From: CAYFPO01 sp964345035
GTDB taxonomy: Bacteria; Fidelibacterota; Marinisomatia; SCGC-AAA003-L08; GCA-002704045
DNA: 64,000 bases
Direction of reading: 5' to 3'
Assembly: GCA_964345035.1 (NCBI GenBank)
Contig: CAYFPO010000007.1
Coordinates: 1 to 64,000 of the forward strand
The position numbers were made by a program, and so were the translations under genes. Each line of letters starts with the position of its first letter. Position 1 is the stretch's first letter. This document shows, piece by piece, positions 34,904 through 44,000 of this stretch. Below the pieces are notes generated by a model, which saw only the letters and a list, made by a program, of their open reading frames with translations, was not told where the DNA came from and made no database searches.

Positions 34904-35928
34904 GAGCAGCGAGAATTCACAATCATGGTGGACCTGAAGTACTGCAGATTGATGATATACCAGAGCCCATTTGCCCATCAGATGGAGTAAAAGTGAAAAT
35001 CCATGCAGCCTCTCTAAATCACCTGGATATATGGATTCGGGAGGGAATTCCGGGATTGCCAATTGAATTACCATTAATCCCAGGTTCAGACGGTTCCGGT
35101 GAGATCGTTGAAGTTGGAGCTGAAATTTCGGGTTGGAAAGTCGGTGATGCAGTGGTCATTCAGCCGGGTACATTCTGCGGTAACTGTGATTTTTGCAGGA
35201 AAGGTCAGGAAAATTACTGCATACATTATGGAATTATTGGTGAGACAGTAAATGGAACTGACTGTGATTATTTTATTACAAAACCAGAAAATCTTCACAA
35301 AAAAGCTCACCATTTAAGCTGGGAGGAGGCTGCATCTCTCCAGCTTGTGAGTATGACGGCGTATCAAATGCTCATACCCAGGGCTAATCTGCAAAAGGGT
35401 GAAACTGTATTGATCTACGGGGCAACTTCCGGAATTGGCTCTGCAGCTATACAAATTGCAAAACATATTGGTGCCTCAGTAATTACAACCGTTGGATCAG
35501 AAGAGAAACAAGCGCACGCAGAAAAAATGGGAGCCGATTTCGTAATACTGCATTCTCAGGATAATTGGATAAAAGAAGTAAAAAAAATAACAGGCAGACA
35601 AGGGATTCAGGTCATATTTGAACATATTGGACAGGCAACCTGGCAGAATTCTATGCGTCTGCTTGGCAAAGGTGGGAGAGTGGTAACTTGCGGTGCAACT
35701 ACCGGACCAAAGGTAGATTTTGATCTTAGACATCTATTTATGAAACAGCAGACAATATTGGGTTCAACTATGAGTGATATGAAAAGTTTTAAAGCAGTAC
35801 AGGAATTGATTCATCAAAAAATAATAACTCCATTTGTGGATAAAATATTTCCATTGGAAGAAATTTCAGATGCGCATCGTTATCTGGAGAACCGGAAGCA
35901 GTTTGGGAAGGTATGTATTTCAATCTGA
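34900..35928 (+). CDS. Zinc-type alcohol dehydrogenase/quinone oxidoreductase
   Basis: 342-residue medium-chain dehydrogenase. The GroES-like N domain has GSDGSGEIVEVG near 60 and structural zinc cysteines in CGNCDFCRKGQENYC near 92-106. The Rossmann part has VLIYGATSGIGSAAIQIAKHIGA near 168-190. The reaction is unknown; the family reduces quinones or enals with NADPH or oxidises alcohols. The TTG start overlaps the small membrane gene. Confidence 0.83.
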   Translation: MRAARIHNHGGPEVLQIDDIPEPICPSDGVKVKIHAASLNHLDIWIREGIPGLPIELPLIPGSDGSGEIVEVGAEISGWKVGDAVVIQPGTFCGNCDFCRKGQENYCIHYGIIGETVNGTDCDYFITKPENLHKKAHHLSWEEAASLQLVSMTAYQMLIPRANLQKGETVLIYGATSGIGSAAIQIAKHIGASVITTVGSEEKQAHAEKMGADFVILHSQDNWIKEVKKITGRQGIQVIFEHIGQATWQNSMRLLGKGGRVVTCGATTGPKVDFDLRHLFMKQQTILGSTMSDMKSFKAVQELIHQKIITPFVDKIFPLEEISDAHRYLENRKQFGKVCISI

Positions 35929-35989
35929 ATGTGAATATCCATTGGCTGATTACGGTAAAATGTTATTATTTTTCGGGGAGGATATCAGA

Positions 35990-36517
35990 TTGAAAACAGC
36001 AAAAATATACCCCATATTTATTGGATTTATTATTCAAACCCTGTTTGCAATCCCAAATTTACATCATGGTGCTGGATTCAGATTAACTAATGGTGGTCAA
36101 GGGATGTATTATGAATTGGCAGGGAATATAAACCGACTGAATCAAGCCTATTTCAATTCGGGTTTTCATATTGAAAAATCCCAGTACACAGTAAGCTATT
36201 ATGGTGAATTCACCGGAAATTCAATGAACTCTGATGTTTTGATACCTGCAGTATTTGGTTACCGAAAGATATTATTTGACTCAAAGCTTGCCGGGACGAT
36301 GCGTCCCTATTGGTTTGGTGAGCTTGGGCAAGTGGGACAGCTAACCGGAAATAAACTCAAGAATCTCAGATTAAACGGTTGGTCCAGTGAGTGGTCAACG
36401 GGAATCGGCCTACAGTTTCGGGCAGGAAGACTCATTCACCGCATCCATGCTGGATATACATCAAATACTTTTATTGACGGCAATGCGGTTTTGGGTATAA
36501 CATTTTTCTGGAAGTAA
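35990..36517 (+). CDS. Small outer-membrane beta-barrel-like protein
   Basis: 175 residues from a TTG at 35990, chosen because GGGGAGG lies 7-13 bases before it and the product then has a clean signal peptide (LKTAKIYPIFIGFIIQTLFA). The frame stays open upstream into the dehydrogenase gene, but without such support. Alternating hydrophobic strands (YTVSYYGEFTG, STGIGLQFRAG, HRIHAGYTSN) and the terminal aromatic ITFFWK suggest an outer-membrane barrel or a secreted beta protein. No family recognised. Confidence 0.55.
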   Translation: MKTAKIYPIFIGFIIQTLFAIPNLHHGAGFRLTNGGQGMYYELAGNINRLNQAYFNSGFHIEKSQYTVSYYGEFTGNSMNSDVLIPAVFGYRKILFDSKLAGTMRPYWFGELGQVGQLTGNKLKNLRLNGWSSEWSTGIGLQFRAGRLIHRIHAGYTSNTFIDGNAVLGITFFWK

Positions 36518-36532
36518 CACTATGAGTGATTG

Positions 36533-36850
36533 ATGATTGATAAAAAAATAGTCAGCCTATTATTACCTTACTGTAACAATCCTGAATCCCTTTACTGTCC
36601 AGCCGGGCAACTTCCTTGTGAGAATCAAACAACTTGCTGTGATGTGATCTGTGAGGATGGGTATCATCTTGGAGGGGAGGATTCTACTGATTGTTTGCTG
36701 GATACGACAAATCACGATATTTATTGGGAAATTGATACAATTACTTTCGGTGATATTTGGGATGCTACCGAAATTTCCACAGGAGTATATTATATTCGAT
36801 TAGAAACTAATCATTTCACACAAACTCAGGAAGTAACACTATTGAAATAA
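36533..36850 (+). pseudogene. Probable remnant of a secreted T9SS cargo protein
   Basis: The 105-residue frame opens with a degraded signal-like stretch (KKIVSLLLPYC) and a Cys-rich segment with eight cysteines. It then jumps via DIYWEIDTITFGD to a short piece that looks like the end of a sorting domain (STGVYYIRLETN ... EVTLLK). A full T9SS tag is about 80 residues, and here only the last 25 remain. A 14-base direct repeat, GGAAGTAACACTAT, occurs at 36510-36523 and 36829-36842 around it, consistent with a recombination event. It could instead be a small expressed protein. Confidence 0.5.
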
Positions 36851-36860
36851 TGTGTAATTT

Positions 36861-37211
36861 ATGACTATGGTGGATTGTTTATTTTGTAAAATTTCTGCAG
36901 GCGATATTCCTTCGGAGGTGGTAAAAGAGAATGAAACAGTATTGGCATTCCGGGATATCAATCCCCAGGCACCTACCCATATTCTGGTGATTCCAAGAGA
37001 ACATATTGCTTCTACACTGGACTTGAATAAGGACAATGCTAATGTGCTTGCAGATATGGCACTTCTGGCTCAGGAAATTGCGATTGATGAGCGAATTGAC
37101 GACTCCGGTTACCGCTGGGTGATTAATACAGGTGCAGCGGCAGGACAGACCGTATTTCACATTCACCTCCATCTTTTAGGAGGAAGACCGATGACCTGGC
37201 CTCCCGGATAA
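36861..37211 (+). CDS. HIT family nucleotide hydrolase (HinT-like)
   Basis: 116 residues. It begins DCLFCKISAGDIPSEVV and has the histidine triad in FHIHLHLLGGRPM near 101-113. HinT proteins hydrolyse adenosine phosphoramidates and aminoacyl-adenylates. smc starts 3 bases downstream. Confidence 0.93.
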   Translation: MTMVDCLFCKISAGDIPSEVVKENETVLAFRDINPQAPTHILVIPREHIASTLDLNKDNANVLADMALLAQEIAIDERIDDSGYRWVINTGAAAGQTVFHIHLHLLGGRPMTWPPG

Positions 37212-37214
37212 ACT

Positions 37215-40200
37215 GTGTATATCTCCAATCTCAATATTCAGGGATTCAAATCCTTTCTACCTAAAACCAAACTTACATTTGGAGATGGTATCACCTGCAT
37301 TGTAGGTCCCAATGGATGCGGTAAAACCAATATTGTGGATGCTATCCGCTGGATCCTTGGTGAACAAAAGACATCTGTCCTCCGATCTGATAAAATGGAT
37401 GGAATTATTTTTAATGGAACCAAAACAAGAAAACCCATCGGATTTTGTGAAGTTTCATTAACCATTCATAATGATAAGGGCCGTCTCCCTGTGGAATATA
37501 CTGATGTTGAGATAACCCGTCGATTTTATCGTAATGGGGAAAGTGAATATTTTATCAATAAGGTACCGTGCAGATTAAAAGATATCAAAGGATTGTTCGT
37601 TGATACCGGTATGGGTGCCAATGCATATTCAGTTATTGAACTGAAAATGATTGAAACAATTTTGTCACAAAACGCTGCAGACAGGAGAAGACTCATTGAA
37701 GAAGCTGCAGGTATCAGCCAGTATAAACATCAAAAAAACGCAACTCTCCGCAAACTGGAAGCTACAAAATCAGATCTCGAACGTGTAAAAGATATAATCG
37801 CTGAAGTAGAATCCACTGTTAAAAATCTCAATCTTCAAATGAAACGGTTTGAGCGTCATAAAATTCTGGTGGAAAAAGTCAAAAATACTGAATTGACGTT
37901 GGCACAAGCTCAAATTCAACTGTTAAATGAAAAAGAACAACCACTCAGGGAAAAATTAAACAAGGAACAGACTGATACTTCTGCAATGACGGGACAAGTT
38001 AGTCTGGATGAATCTTTATTAACAGAGATGGAAACTCAATTTGCAACAGCTAAGGATGATCTCAATAATTGTCAGATTGAATTAACGAAAGTTGTAGATA
38101 AATTACGAACCACAAATAACAATATTCTGGTGTGGACTGAACAGAAAAAATCCAATGAATTAAGGATTCAGCAATATACAGATGAAAAAAACCAATCCGA
38201 AGGAAGGATAAAAACCCTGGAGTCACAAATTAAAGAAATCCGGGAAAAAATTAAGACCTTTCAACCTGATATTAAAAACAGAAAAGAGGATTATGACAGG
38301 GTTAAGGCAGAATTCGACACATTGCAATCAGAAACTGAAACCCATCAAAAACAATGGAAAACATTGAGAAATGAATACGATGTGCACATGGATTATATAC
38401 ACCAACTCAGAGCAAAGGCTGAGCGTGCGCGGGCAGGGCTGGAAGAAAAAGAATCCGGAATAATTAGGCTTCAGGAGGAAATTGTTGACCTTGAAAAGCA
38501 GGGTAAAATATTACTGGAAAGTGAAAAAGATTTTAAAACTCAGGTTAAAAACCAGGAACATTTAAACAGCAAACTATCTCTTAAATTGGAAAAATTGCAG
38601 GAAAATCATTCTCAACTAGAAAATTCCGTTCTCAATAAAAAGGAAGAAATTGTCAAGGAAGAATCAAAATTGGAGAATATGTGTTCCAGACTGCAGTTCT
38701 ATACAGATTTAGTTGAAAATCAGGGAGGTCGATCTTCCGGTATACAGTATGTCATGGAGAACAAAGCTCAGCTTCCTGGAATTTGCGGTGTGGTATCAGA
38801 TCTTTTAGATGTGGAGGAATCTCATGCTCTTGCTATTGAGGTAGGGCTTGGAGAAGCAGCGAATTATCTTGTTGTGGATACCAGAAAAAATGCAATGAAT
38901 ATTTTAAATTGGTTGAAAGAATCTAAAACGGATAGCCAGGTCAGTATCATCCCGCTCGATGTTCTGCCCTCCATAAGTTTGAATAATAATGGCAGTAAAG
39001 AATATGTTTCTGCAGTTCAGTGTGTTAAGTCAAAATCCCGATTTAAGGCGTTGTTTAATCTATTGTTGCATGATGTAAGGGTGATTACCAATGGAATGGA
39101 TATCAATACTATTCCTGTAGATAATCCGGAGTTTAATTGGGTGACTCTGGACGGTCAATTCATTGGGAGAAAATATGTAATGAAATCATCCCGCGGTACA
39201 AAGCACGCAGTTTCTGTAGGCAGGGAGAAAATGATCAAAAACCTGAAAAAGGAAATATTTTCAATAGAAAAACATCTTTCTGACCTCAGAGGAAACTTGG
39301 ATTCAACTATAAAGAAAGCTGACAAAAGTCGAAATTATGTTGAAATTGAAGAAGTAAGTTTAGAGTCTGGTATTAAAAGCTTGTCAACACTGGATAAAGA
39401 ATTGTCTAAAATTGAATTTATCAATTCTCAAAACATTGATAAATTGAAAAAATCCAGGGAATTTCTCTCAAATTCGAAAATTTCAATCCGGAATATTGAA
39501 ATTGAAAAACAAAAAATGAATACTCAGCTGGAAGAATTACAACTAAAAAATGATGCATATAAATCAGAAATTGCAGAAATTCAAGCCATCCTGGATGATC
39601 TACAGTCAAAACGTGTGCAGGTTCAACAAACAGTTCAGGATGCCCGTGTGGCTCTGGTCGAAATAGAAAAAGAAGCAGATGGATGTGAATACCGCCTGAA
39701 TACTAATAAAAAATTGAAAACCGACCTTGAAAACAGAATCATGGAATATGATACAAAATCTAAACAACTCAATACTGAAATAACTGATTTGGTCAAGAAA
39801 ACTGAATCTGCTGAAATGGATAAGCTAACCGTTGTCAAAAAAAGGGAAAATCTTCAAAAAACCAAAGTTCAATTTGAAAAAGTGTATAATGAAAAATACG
39901 AAGAAGTACAAAATTTACAGAGAGAAATCCGGGAACAGCAAAAAAAGAAGGAAGAGAGTTTGTTAGAACTTCGGGATATGGAATTGAAAATTGCCGGAAT
40001 AGAAAAGGAAAAAGAACTCATCATCAGCAGAATTCGGGAGTTATATCATATATCTGTTCCAAAGGAAGCAATTGATTTAGAGACTGTAAATCTTGAAGAA
40101 TTAAAACAGACTGTTCAAACCATGCAAAGATCCATTGAAAGGATTGGTCCCATCAATATGGCAGTACAGGAAGAATTTGAAGAAGAATCTGATCGGCTGC

Positions 40201-40766
40201 AGCATCTTCAGGAGCAATATGATGATATTATTGAATCAGAAACGAATCTGGAGGAGACTATCCAAAAGATTGATGTAGAAGCCCGCAATAAGCTCTTAAC
40301 TACATTTGATAAGATTGCTGATAATTTCAAAAAAACCTATACAATGTTTTTTGATGGCGGACAAGCACATCTTCGGCTAATTGGTGAAGATGCAGACCCA
40401 ATGGATTGTGATATTGAAATTATTGCCCAACCACCGGGTAAACGGACACAGACCTTGAGAATGCTCTCTGCGGGTGAAAAGGCACTCACCGCTATCTCTC
40501 TGCTGTTCGCTATTTATCTCGTCAAGCCATCTCCCTTCTGCATTTTGGATGAAGTAGATGCTCCGCTGGACGATCGAAATATCAGCAAGTTCACAAATGC
40601 CCTCCGTGAATTTGCAAAGGAAACCCAGTTTATTGTAGTAACCCATAACAAACTGACTATGGAAAAATCTGACTATCTATATGGAGTAACTCAAGAGGAA
40701 GAGGGAGTATCCAAAATTGTATCTGTGAAATTTAATGGAAATACGGTGGAAGTCCCCTCCGCCTGA
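37215..40766 (+). CDS. smc: Chromosome segregation protein SMC
   Basis: 1183 residues with a GTG start. The N-terminal Walker A GPNGCGKTN is at 31-39. Coiled coils span about 165-500 and 665-1000, the hinge lies around 505-660 (LPGICGVVSDLLDVEESHALAIEVGLG), and the C-terminal head has the ABC signature LSAGEKALTA near 1083 and Walker B FCILDEVDAPLDD near 1108. The signature second Gly of LSGGE is Ala here. It dimerises and compacts the origin region with ScpA/ScpB, which are not in this window. Confidence 0.96.
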   Translation: MYISNLNIQGFKSFLPKTKLTFGDGITCIVGPNGCGKTNIVDAIRWILGEQKTSVLRSDKMDGIIFNGTKTRKPIGFCEVSLTIHNDKGRLPVEYTDVEITRRFYRNGESEYFINKVPCRLKDIKGLFVDTGMGANAYSVIELKMIETILSQNAADRRRLIEEAAGISQYKHQKNATLRKLEATKSDLERVKDIIAEVESTVKNLNLQMKRFERHKILVEKVKNTELTLAQAQIQLLNEKEQPLREKLNKEQTDTSAMTGQVSLDESLLTEMETQFATAKDDLNNCQIELTKVVDKLRTTNNNILVWTEQKKSNELRIQQYTDEKNQSEGRIKTLESQIKEIREKIKTFQPDIKNRKEDYDRVKAEFDTLQSETETHQKQWKTLRNEYDVHMDYIHQLRAKAERARAGLEEKESGIIRLQEEIVDLEKQGKILLESEKDFKTQVKNQEHLNSKLSLKLEKLQENHSQLENSVLNKKEEIVKEESKLENMCSRLQFYTDLVENQGGRSSGIQYVMENKAQLPGICGVVSDLLDVEESHALAIEVGLGEAANYLVVDTRKNAMNILNWLKESKTDSQVSIIPLDVLPSISLNNNGSKEYVSAVQCVKSKSRFKALFNLLLHDVRVITNGMDINTIPVDNPEFNWVTLDGQFIGRKYVMKSSRGTKHAVSVGREKMIKNLKKEIFSIEKHLSDLRGNLDSTIKKADKSRNYVEIEEVSLESGIKSLSTLDKELSKIEFINSQNIDKLKKSREFLSNSKISIRNIEIEKQKMNTQLEELQLKNDAYKSEIAEIQAILDDLQSKRVQVQQTVQDARVALVEIEKEADGCEYRLNTNKKLKTDLENRIMEYDTKSKQLNTEITDLVKKTESAEMDKLTVVKKRENLQKTKVQFEKVYNEKYEEVQNLQREIREQQKKKEESLLELRDMELKIAGIEKEKELIISRIRELYHISVPKEAIDLETVNLEELKQTVQTMQRSIERIGPINMAVQEEFEEESDRLQHLQEQYDDIIESETNLEETIQKIDVEARNKLLTTFDKIADNFKKTYTMFFDGGQAHLRLIGEDADPMDCDIEIIAQPPGKRTQTLRMLSAGEKALTAISLLFAIYLVKPSPFCILDEVDAPLDDRNISKFTNALREFAKETQFIVVTHNKLTMEKSDYLYGVTQEEEGVSKIVSVKFNGNTVEVPSA

Positions 40767-40774
40767 TAACGCCA

Positions 40775-41461
40775 TTGTATTCAACGTCCTTCACCAGTTC
40801 CGCGAAAATACTTGAACAATTTATTTATCCCCAATCCTGTTGTTCATGCGATGTAAAATTGAATTCAATTGAGATATTGTATTGTAATAATTGTTTACAA
40901 AATCTACAATCAAGTAGATTAGATAATTGGGTGGAAAACCTTACGATAGGAGATGAACTTAACGCTGCATATTCATTGTTCTGGTTCGATGATTTATTAC
41001 AGGATGTAATTCATCAAGTAAAATATAACGGTTATAAACGTTTTGCAAATTACCTGATAAATTCTTTTGCAGACGAAATTCAGAAATTATTAATTGGCTG
41101 TAATATTTGTGCAATGTTACCAGTGCCACTCCACAAGGTTAAAAAACGGGAACGAGGATATAATCAGGCAGAAGTGATAGCAAAGTCAATTGGAAGGATC
41201 ATTCACTTACCTGTCGAAAACAATCTATTGAAACGAACTCGATGGACACAAACACAAACCAAACTTGATATAGAAGATAGAAAGAAAAATACTTATAATG
41301 CATTTGCTGTTGTAAAAAATATTACCTACAAAAGAATTTTATTGGTTGATGATGTACTAACTACCGGTGCAACAGCAAATGCCTGCGCAACTGTAATGAA
41401 AAATGCAGGTACAGATTGGGTGGGAGTGTTTACACTAGGAACACCTCTGGTGGAAAATTAG
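40775..41461 (+). CDS. ComF family phosphoribosyltransferase-like protein
   Basis: 228 residues with a TTG start. An N-terminal zinc-ribbon (CCSCDVKL ... LYCNNC, about 22-40) precedes a PRTase fold with KKRERGYNQAE near 128 and the PRPP loop ILLVDDVLTTGATANAC near 187-203. The family is needed for DNA uptake in competent bacteria, although its reaction is unclear. Confidence 0.88.
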   Translation: MYSTSFTSSAKILEQFIYPQSCCSCDVKLNSIEILYCNNCLQNLQSSRLDNWVENLTIGDELNAAYSLFWFDDLLQDVIHQVKYNGYKRFANYLINSFADEIQKLLIGCNICAMLPVPLHKVKKRERGYNQAEVIAKSIGRIIHLPVENNLLKRTRWTQTQTKLDIEDRKKNTYNAFAVVKNITYKRILLVDDVLTTGATANACATVMKNAGTDWVGVFTLGTPLVEN

Positions 41462-41585
41462 AATTTTTATTTACGAAAATTTAAACGATTTAACCCAACC
41501 ACTCTCTTAATTATTTTTCATCAATAAACCTGTTTGAAATAATCAAGCAAAAAGTGGAAATTTTGGGCGCTGAAAATCAAGAAAT

Positions 41586-42782
41586 ATGAAAACTTTAAAC
41601 GATATAAATCTGAATGGAAAACGGGTGCTTATTCGCGTAGATTTCAATGTACCTGTAAAAGGCTCTGTAGTTACGGACAACTTTCGAATAAGAGCAGCTC
41701 TACCGACAATCCAACATTGTCTGAAAAATGGTGCAGCGGTTGTGTTAATGTCTCATATGGGAAGGCCGAAAAGTAACTCAGACAACCAATATTCTTTGGA
41801 GCCTGTGTTTTTTGAGTTAGAAGAGCTCCTTGGTGTGGATGTCTATTTTTCTGACGATTGTGTATCAAACCACGCATTGAAATTTTCACAGGAATTGATG
41901 CCTGGAGAAATTCACCTTTTAGAAAATCTCAGATTTCATTCTGGGGAAATAGAAAATAACGAGGAATTTGCAGGCAAATTAGCCGGGCACAGTGAAATAT
42001 TTATTAACGATGCTTTTGGAACTGCACACAGATCTCATGCATCAAACGTTGGTATAGTAGACTATATGTTGGATGCTGTTCCGGGATTTCTTATGGAAAA
42101 AGAGTTAAAATATCTTTCAGATGCAATGGCACATCCAGAAAAACCATTTATAGTTGTGCTGGGCGGTGCAAAGGTAGAAGGAAAAATAGAACTTATTCAG
42201 CATTTACTTGACTCGGCAGATGATATCCTTATTGGGGGAAAAATGGCATTCAGCTTCCTCTCTGCTTTAGGAAAAAACTGCGGAGGTGTATCTATAGAAA
42301 AAAGAACAATCAATATTGCAGATCAGTTATTAAAAACCGCAAATGATAAAGGTGTGGGTATAGTTTTACCGTCAGATTTTGTAACCGTAAAAGATATAGA
42401 AAAAGATTATGAATGGGATATGACACCCCTGGATAATTTTACAAACAATGACCTTGGTCTGGATATCGGGCCAGAATCTTGTTCTATTTTTGAAGAAAAA
42501 ATATTAAAGGCTAAAACAATTCTGTGGAACGGTCCAATGGGAGTATTTGAAAATTTCAATTTTTCAACCGGTACAAATGCCATTGCATCTGCAATCCTGC
42601 ATCAGACAGATAATGGAGCAATATCCATTGTTGGCGGAGGTGATACAGCGTCGGCAGTTAGGGTTCTCGGGTTAAAGAATAACTTTAGCCATATTTCTAC
42701 TGGTGGAGGTGCATCATTAGAACTTCTTTCAGGAAGAAAACTGCCAGCAGTTGAAGCATTGAAAAATTTGGAATATGCGTAA
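41586..42782 (+). CDS. pgk: Phosphoglycerate kinase
   Basis: 398 residues. RVLIRVDFNVPVKG near the start, LMSHMGRPK, LLENLRFHSGEIEN, VVLGGAKVEGKIELI, WNGPMGVFE and the nucleotide loop SIVGGGDTASAV are all present. It makes ATP from 1,3-bisphosphoglycerate in glycolysis. It overlaps tpiA by 8 bases. The 124-base gap upstream probably holds a promoter. Confidence 0.97.
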   Translation: MKTLNDINLNGKRVLIRVDFNVPVKGSVVTDNFRIRAALPTIQHCLKNGAAVVLMSHMGRPKSNSDNQYSLEPVFFELEELLGVDVYFSDDCVSNHALKFSQELMPGEIHLLENLRFHSGEIENNEEFAGKLAGHSEIFINDAFGTAHRSHASNVGIVDYMLDAVPGFLMEKELKYLSDAMAHPEKPFIVVLGGAKVEGKIELIQHLLDSADDILIGGKMAFSFLSALGKNCGGVSIEKRTINIADQLLKTANDKGVGIVLPSDFVTVKDIEKDYEWDMTPLDNFTNNDLGLDIGPESCSIFEEKILKAKTILWNGPMGVFENFNFSTGTNAIASAILHQTDNGAISIVGGGDTASAVRVLGLKNNFSHISTGGGASLELLSGRKLPAVEALKNLEYA

Positions 42783-43524
42783 AAAATACTGCGTCGCAAA
42801 TTGGAAAATGAATAATTCTCTTGACGAGAGCTCAACTTTTTTTAAAAAATTTTTAAAAAAACCTTTGACAATACCTCAAACTCAAATTATCTTGTGTCCC
42901 CCATTTACAGGGCTCTTTTACATAAGTGAAATTTTAAACGGTTCAGAGATAGAATTAGGTGCTCAAAACGTATATTTCGAGGAAAATGGGGCGTTTACGG
43001 GCGAAATCTCAACCAAAATGTTGCGTGATTGTGGATGTGTGTGGGTGATTTTGGGCCATTCAGAGCGCAGGCACATATTTCTTGAGGAGGAGGACCTGAT
43101 CAGGAGGAAGGTCAGAAATGTGCTTCAGGATGGCCTGTCACCCATACTTTGTATAGGGGAGACATTGCAAGAACGCGAAAATGACCTCACTCACCAGGTG
43201 CTGGAACGTCAGCTCAAATCTTCAATAGCTAATCTAAATCAAAATGAAATCCAAAATTTAATAATTGCATATGAACCCGTATGGGCAATAGGTACCGGAA
43301 AATATGCCACACCTGATATTATTCAGGATACCCATCAAACAATCAGATATATTTTGGAACAATTACAATTTAAAAGTGATTCAATGTCTATTCTATATGG
43401 CGGCAGTGTAAACCCTGAAAACGCAGAAGAATTGATTACAGTAGATGGGGTAGATGGATTCCTTATCGGCAGCGCTTCTCTTACACCCGAAAGTTTTTAC
43501 AGTATTTACCAAGCATTTGCATAA
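42775..43524 (+). CDS. tpiA: Triosephosphate isomerase
   Basis: 249 residues. Catalytic Lys is in VANWKMNNS, His in WVILGHSERRHIF, Glu in IAYEPVWAIGTGK, and the phosphate loop in YGGSVNPENAEEL. It forms a pgk-tpiA-secG unit. Confidence 0.97.
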   Translation: MRKKYCVANWKMNNSLDESSTFFKKFLKKPLTIPQTQIILCPPFTGLFYISEILNGSEIELGAQNVYFEENGAFTGEISTKMLRDCGCVWVILGHSERRHIFLEEEDLIRRKVRNVLQDGLSPILCIGETLQERENDLTHQVLERQLKSSIANLNQNEIQNLIIAYEPVWAIGTGKYATPDIIQDTHQTIRYILEQLQFKSDSMSILYGGSVNPENAEELITVDGVDGFLIGSASLTPESFYSIYQAFA

Positions 43525-43536
43525 ACAGGAGAAATA

Positions 43537-43884
43537 ATGATATACGGAATATCTTTAATAATTTTTGTTCTTATCTGTACTTGCCTGATTGGAATTATTT
43601 TACTTCAATCAAGCAAAACTGGGGGAATGGGGACAGCAATGGGTCAGCAGGCAATGGGCGCTGCTTTCGGTGGAGAGAGCGGCGACAAGTTGCTTGTAAA
43701 GATTACAAGCGGACTTGCAGGTGGTTATATGCTGCTGGCAATTATTATTAATTTGATACTTAGTCCAGGAACTGCAGTACCATCAGATGAAAGTATAATC
43801 CGTCAAAGGGCACAAACTACTGAAAGTATTTTAAATCCAGTAGAATTTGCCCCAGTAGCGCCGGAATCGGATACTGCACAGTAA
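43537..43884 (+). CDS. secG: Preprotein translocase subunit SecG
   Basis: 115 residues with two membrane helices (about 3-23 and 54-73) and the Gly-rich linker TGGMGTAMGQQAMGAAFGG typical of SecG. The C-terminal tail is hydrophilic. AGGAGA precedes the ATG. It is followed after 7 bases by tRNA-Leu. Confidence 0.9.
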   Translation: MIYGISLIIFVLICTCLIGIILLQSSKTGGMGTAMGQQAMGAAFGGESGDKLLVKITSGLAGGYMLLAIIINLILSPGTAVPSDESIIRQRAQTTESILNPVEFAPVAPESDTAQ

Positions 43885-43891
43885 TCAGTCT

Positions 43892-43976
43892 GCTGAAGTG
43901 GTGGAACTGGTAGACACGCTGTCTTGAGGGGGCAGTGTCCGAGACGGATGTGCGGGTTCGAGTCCCGCCTTCAGCA
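43892..43976 (+). tRNA. tRNA-Leu (GAG)
   Basis: 85-nt tRNA with a long variable arm (about 43936-43950). Acceptor GCTGAAG pairs with CTTCAGC, and the anticodon stem CTGTC/GGCAG holds the loop TTGAGGG (anticodon GAG). The T arm has GCGGGTTCGAGTCCCGC. CCA is not encoded. Confidence 0.95.
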
Positions 43977-44000
43977 CAGTTTAATGATGGAGATTATTCA

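Noticed and set aside
43935..44000. TPR protein start inside tRNA-Leu
   Set aside because: The in-frame ATG at 44001 has a ribosome site and gives a proper signal peptide; the extension is tRNA sequence.
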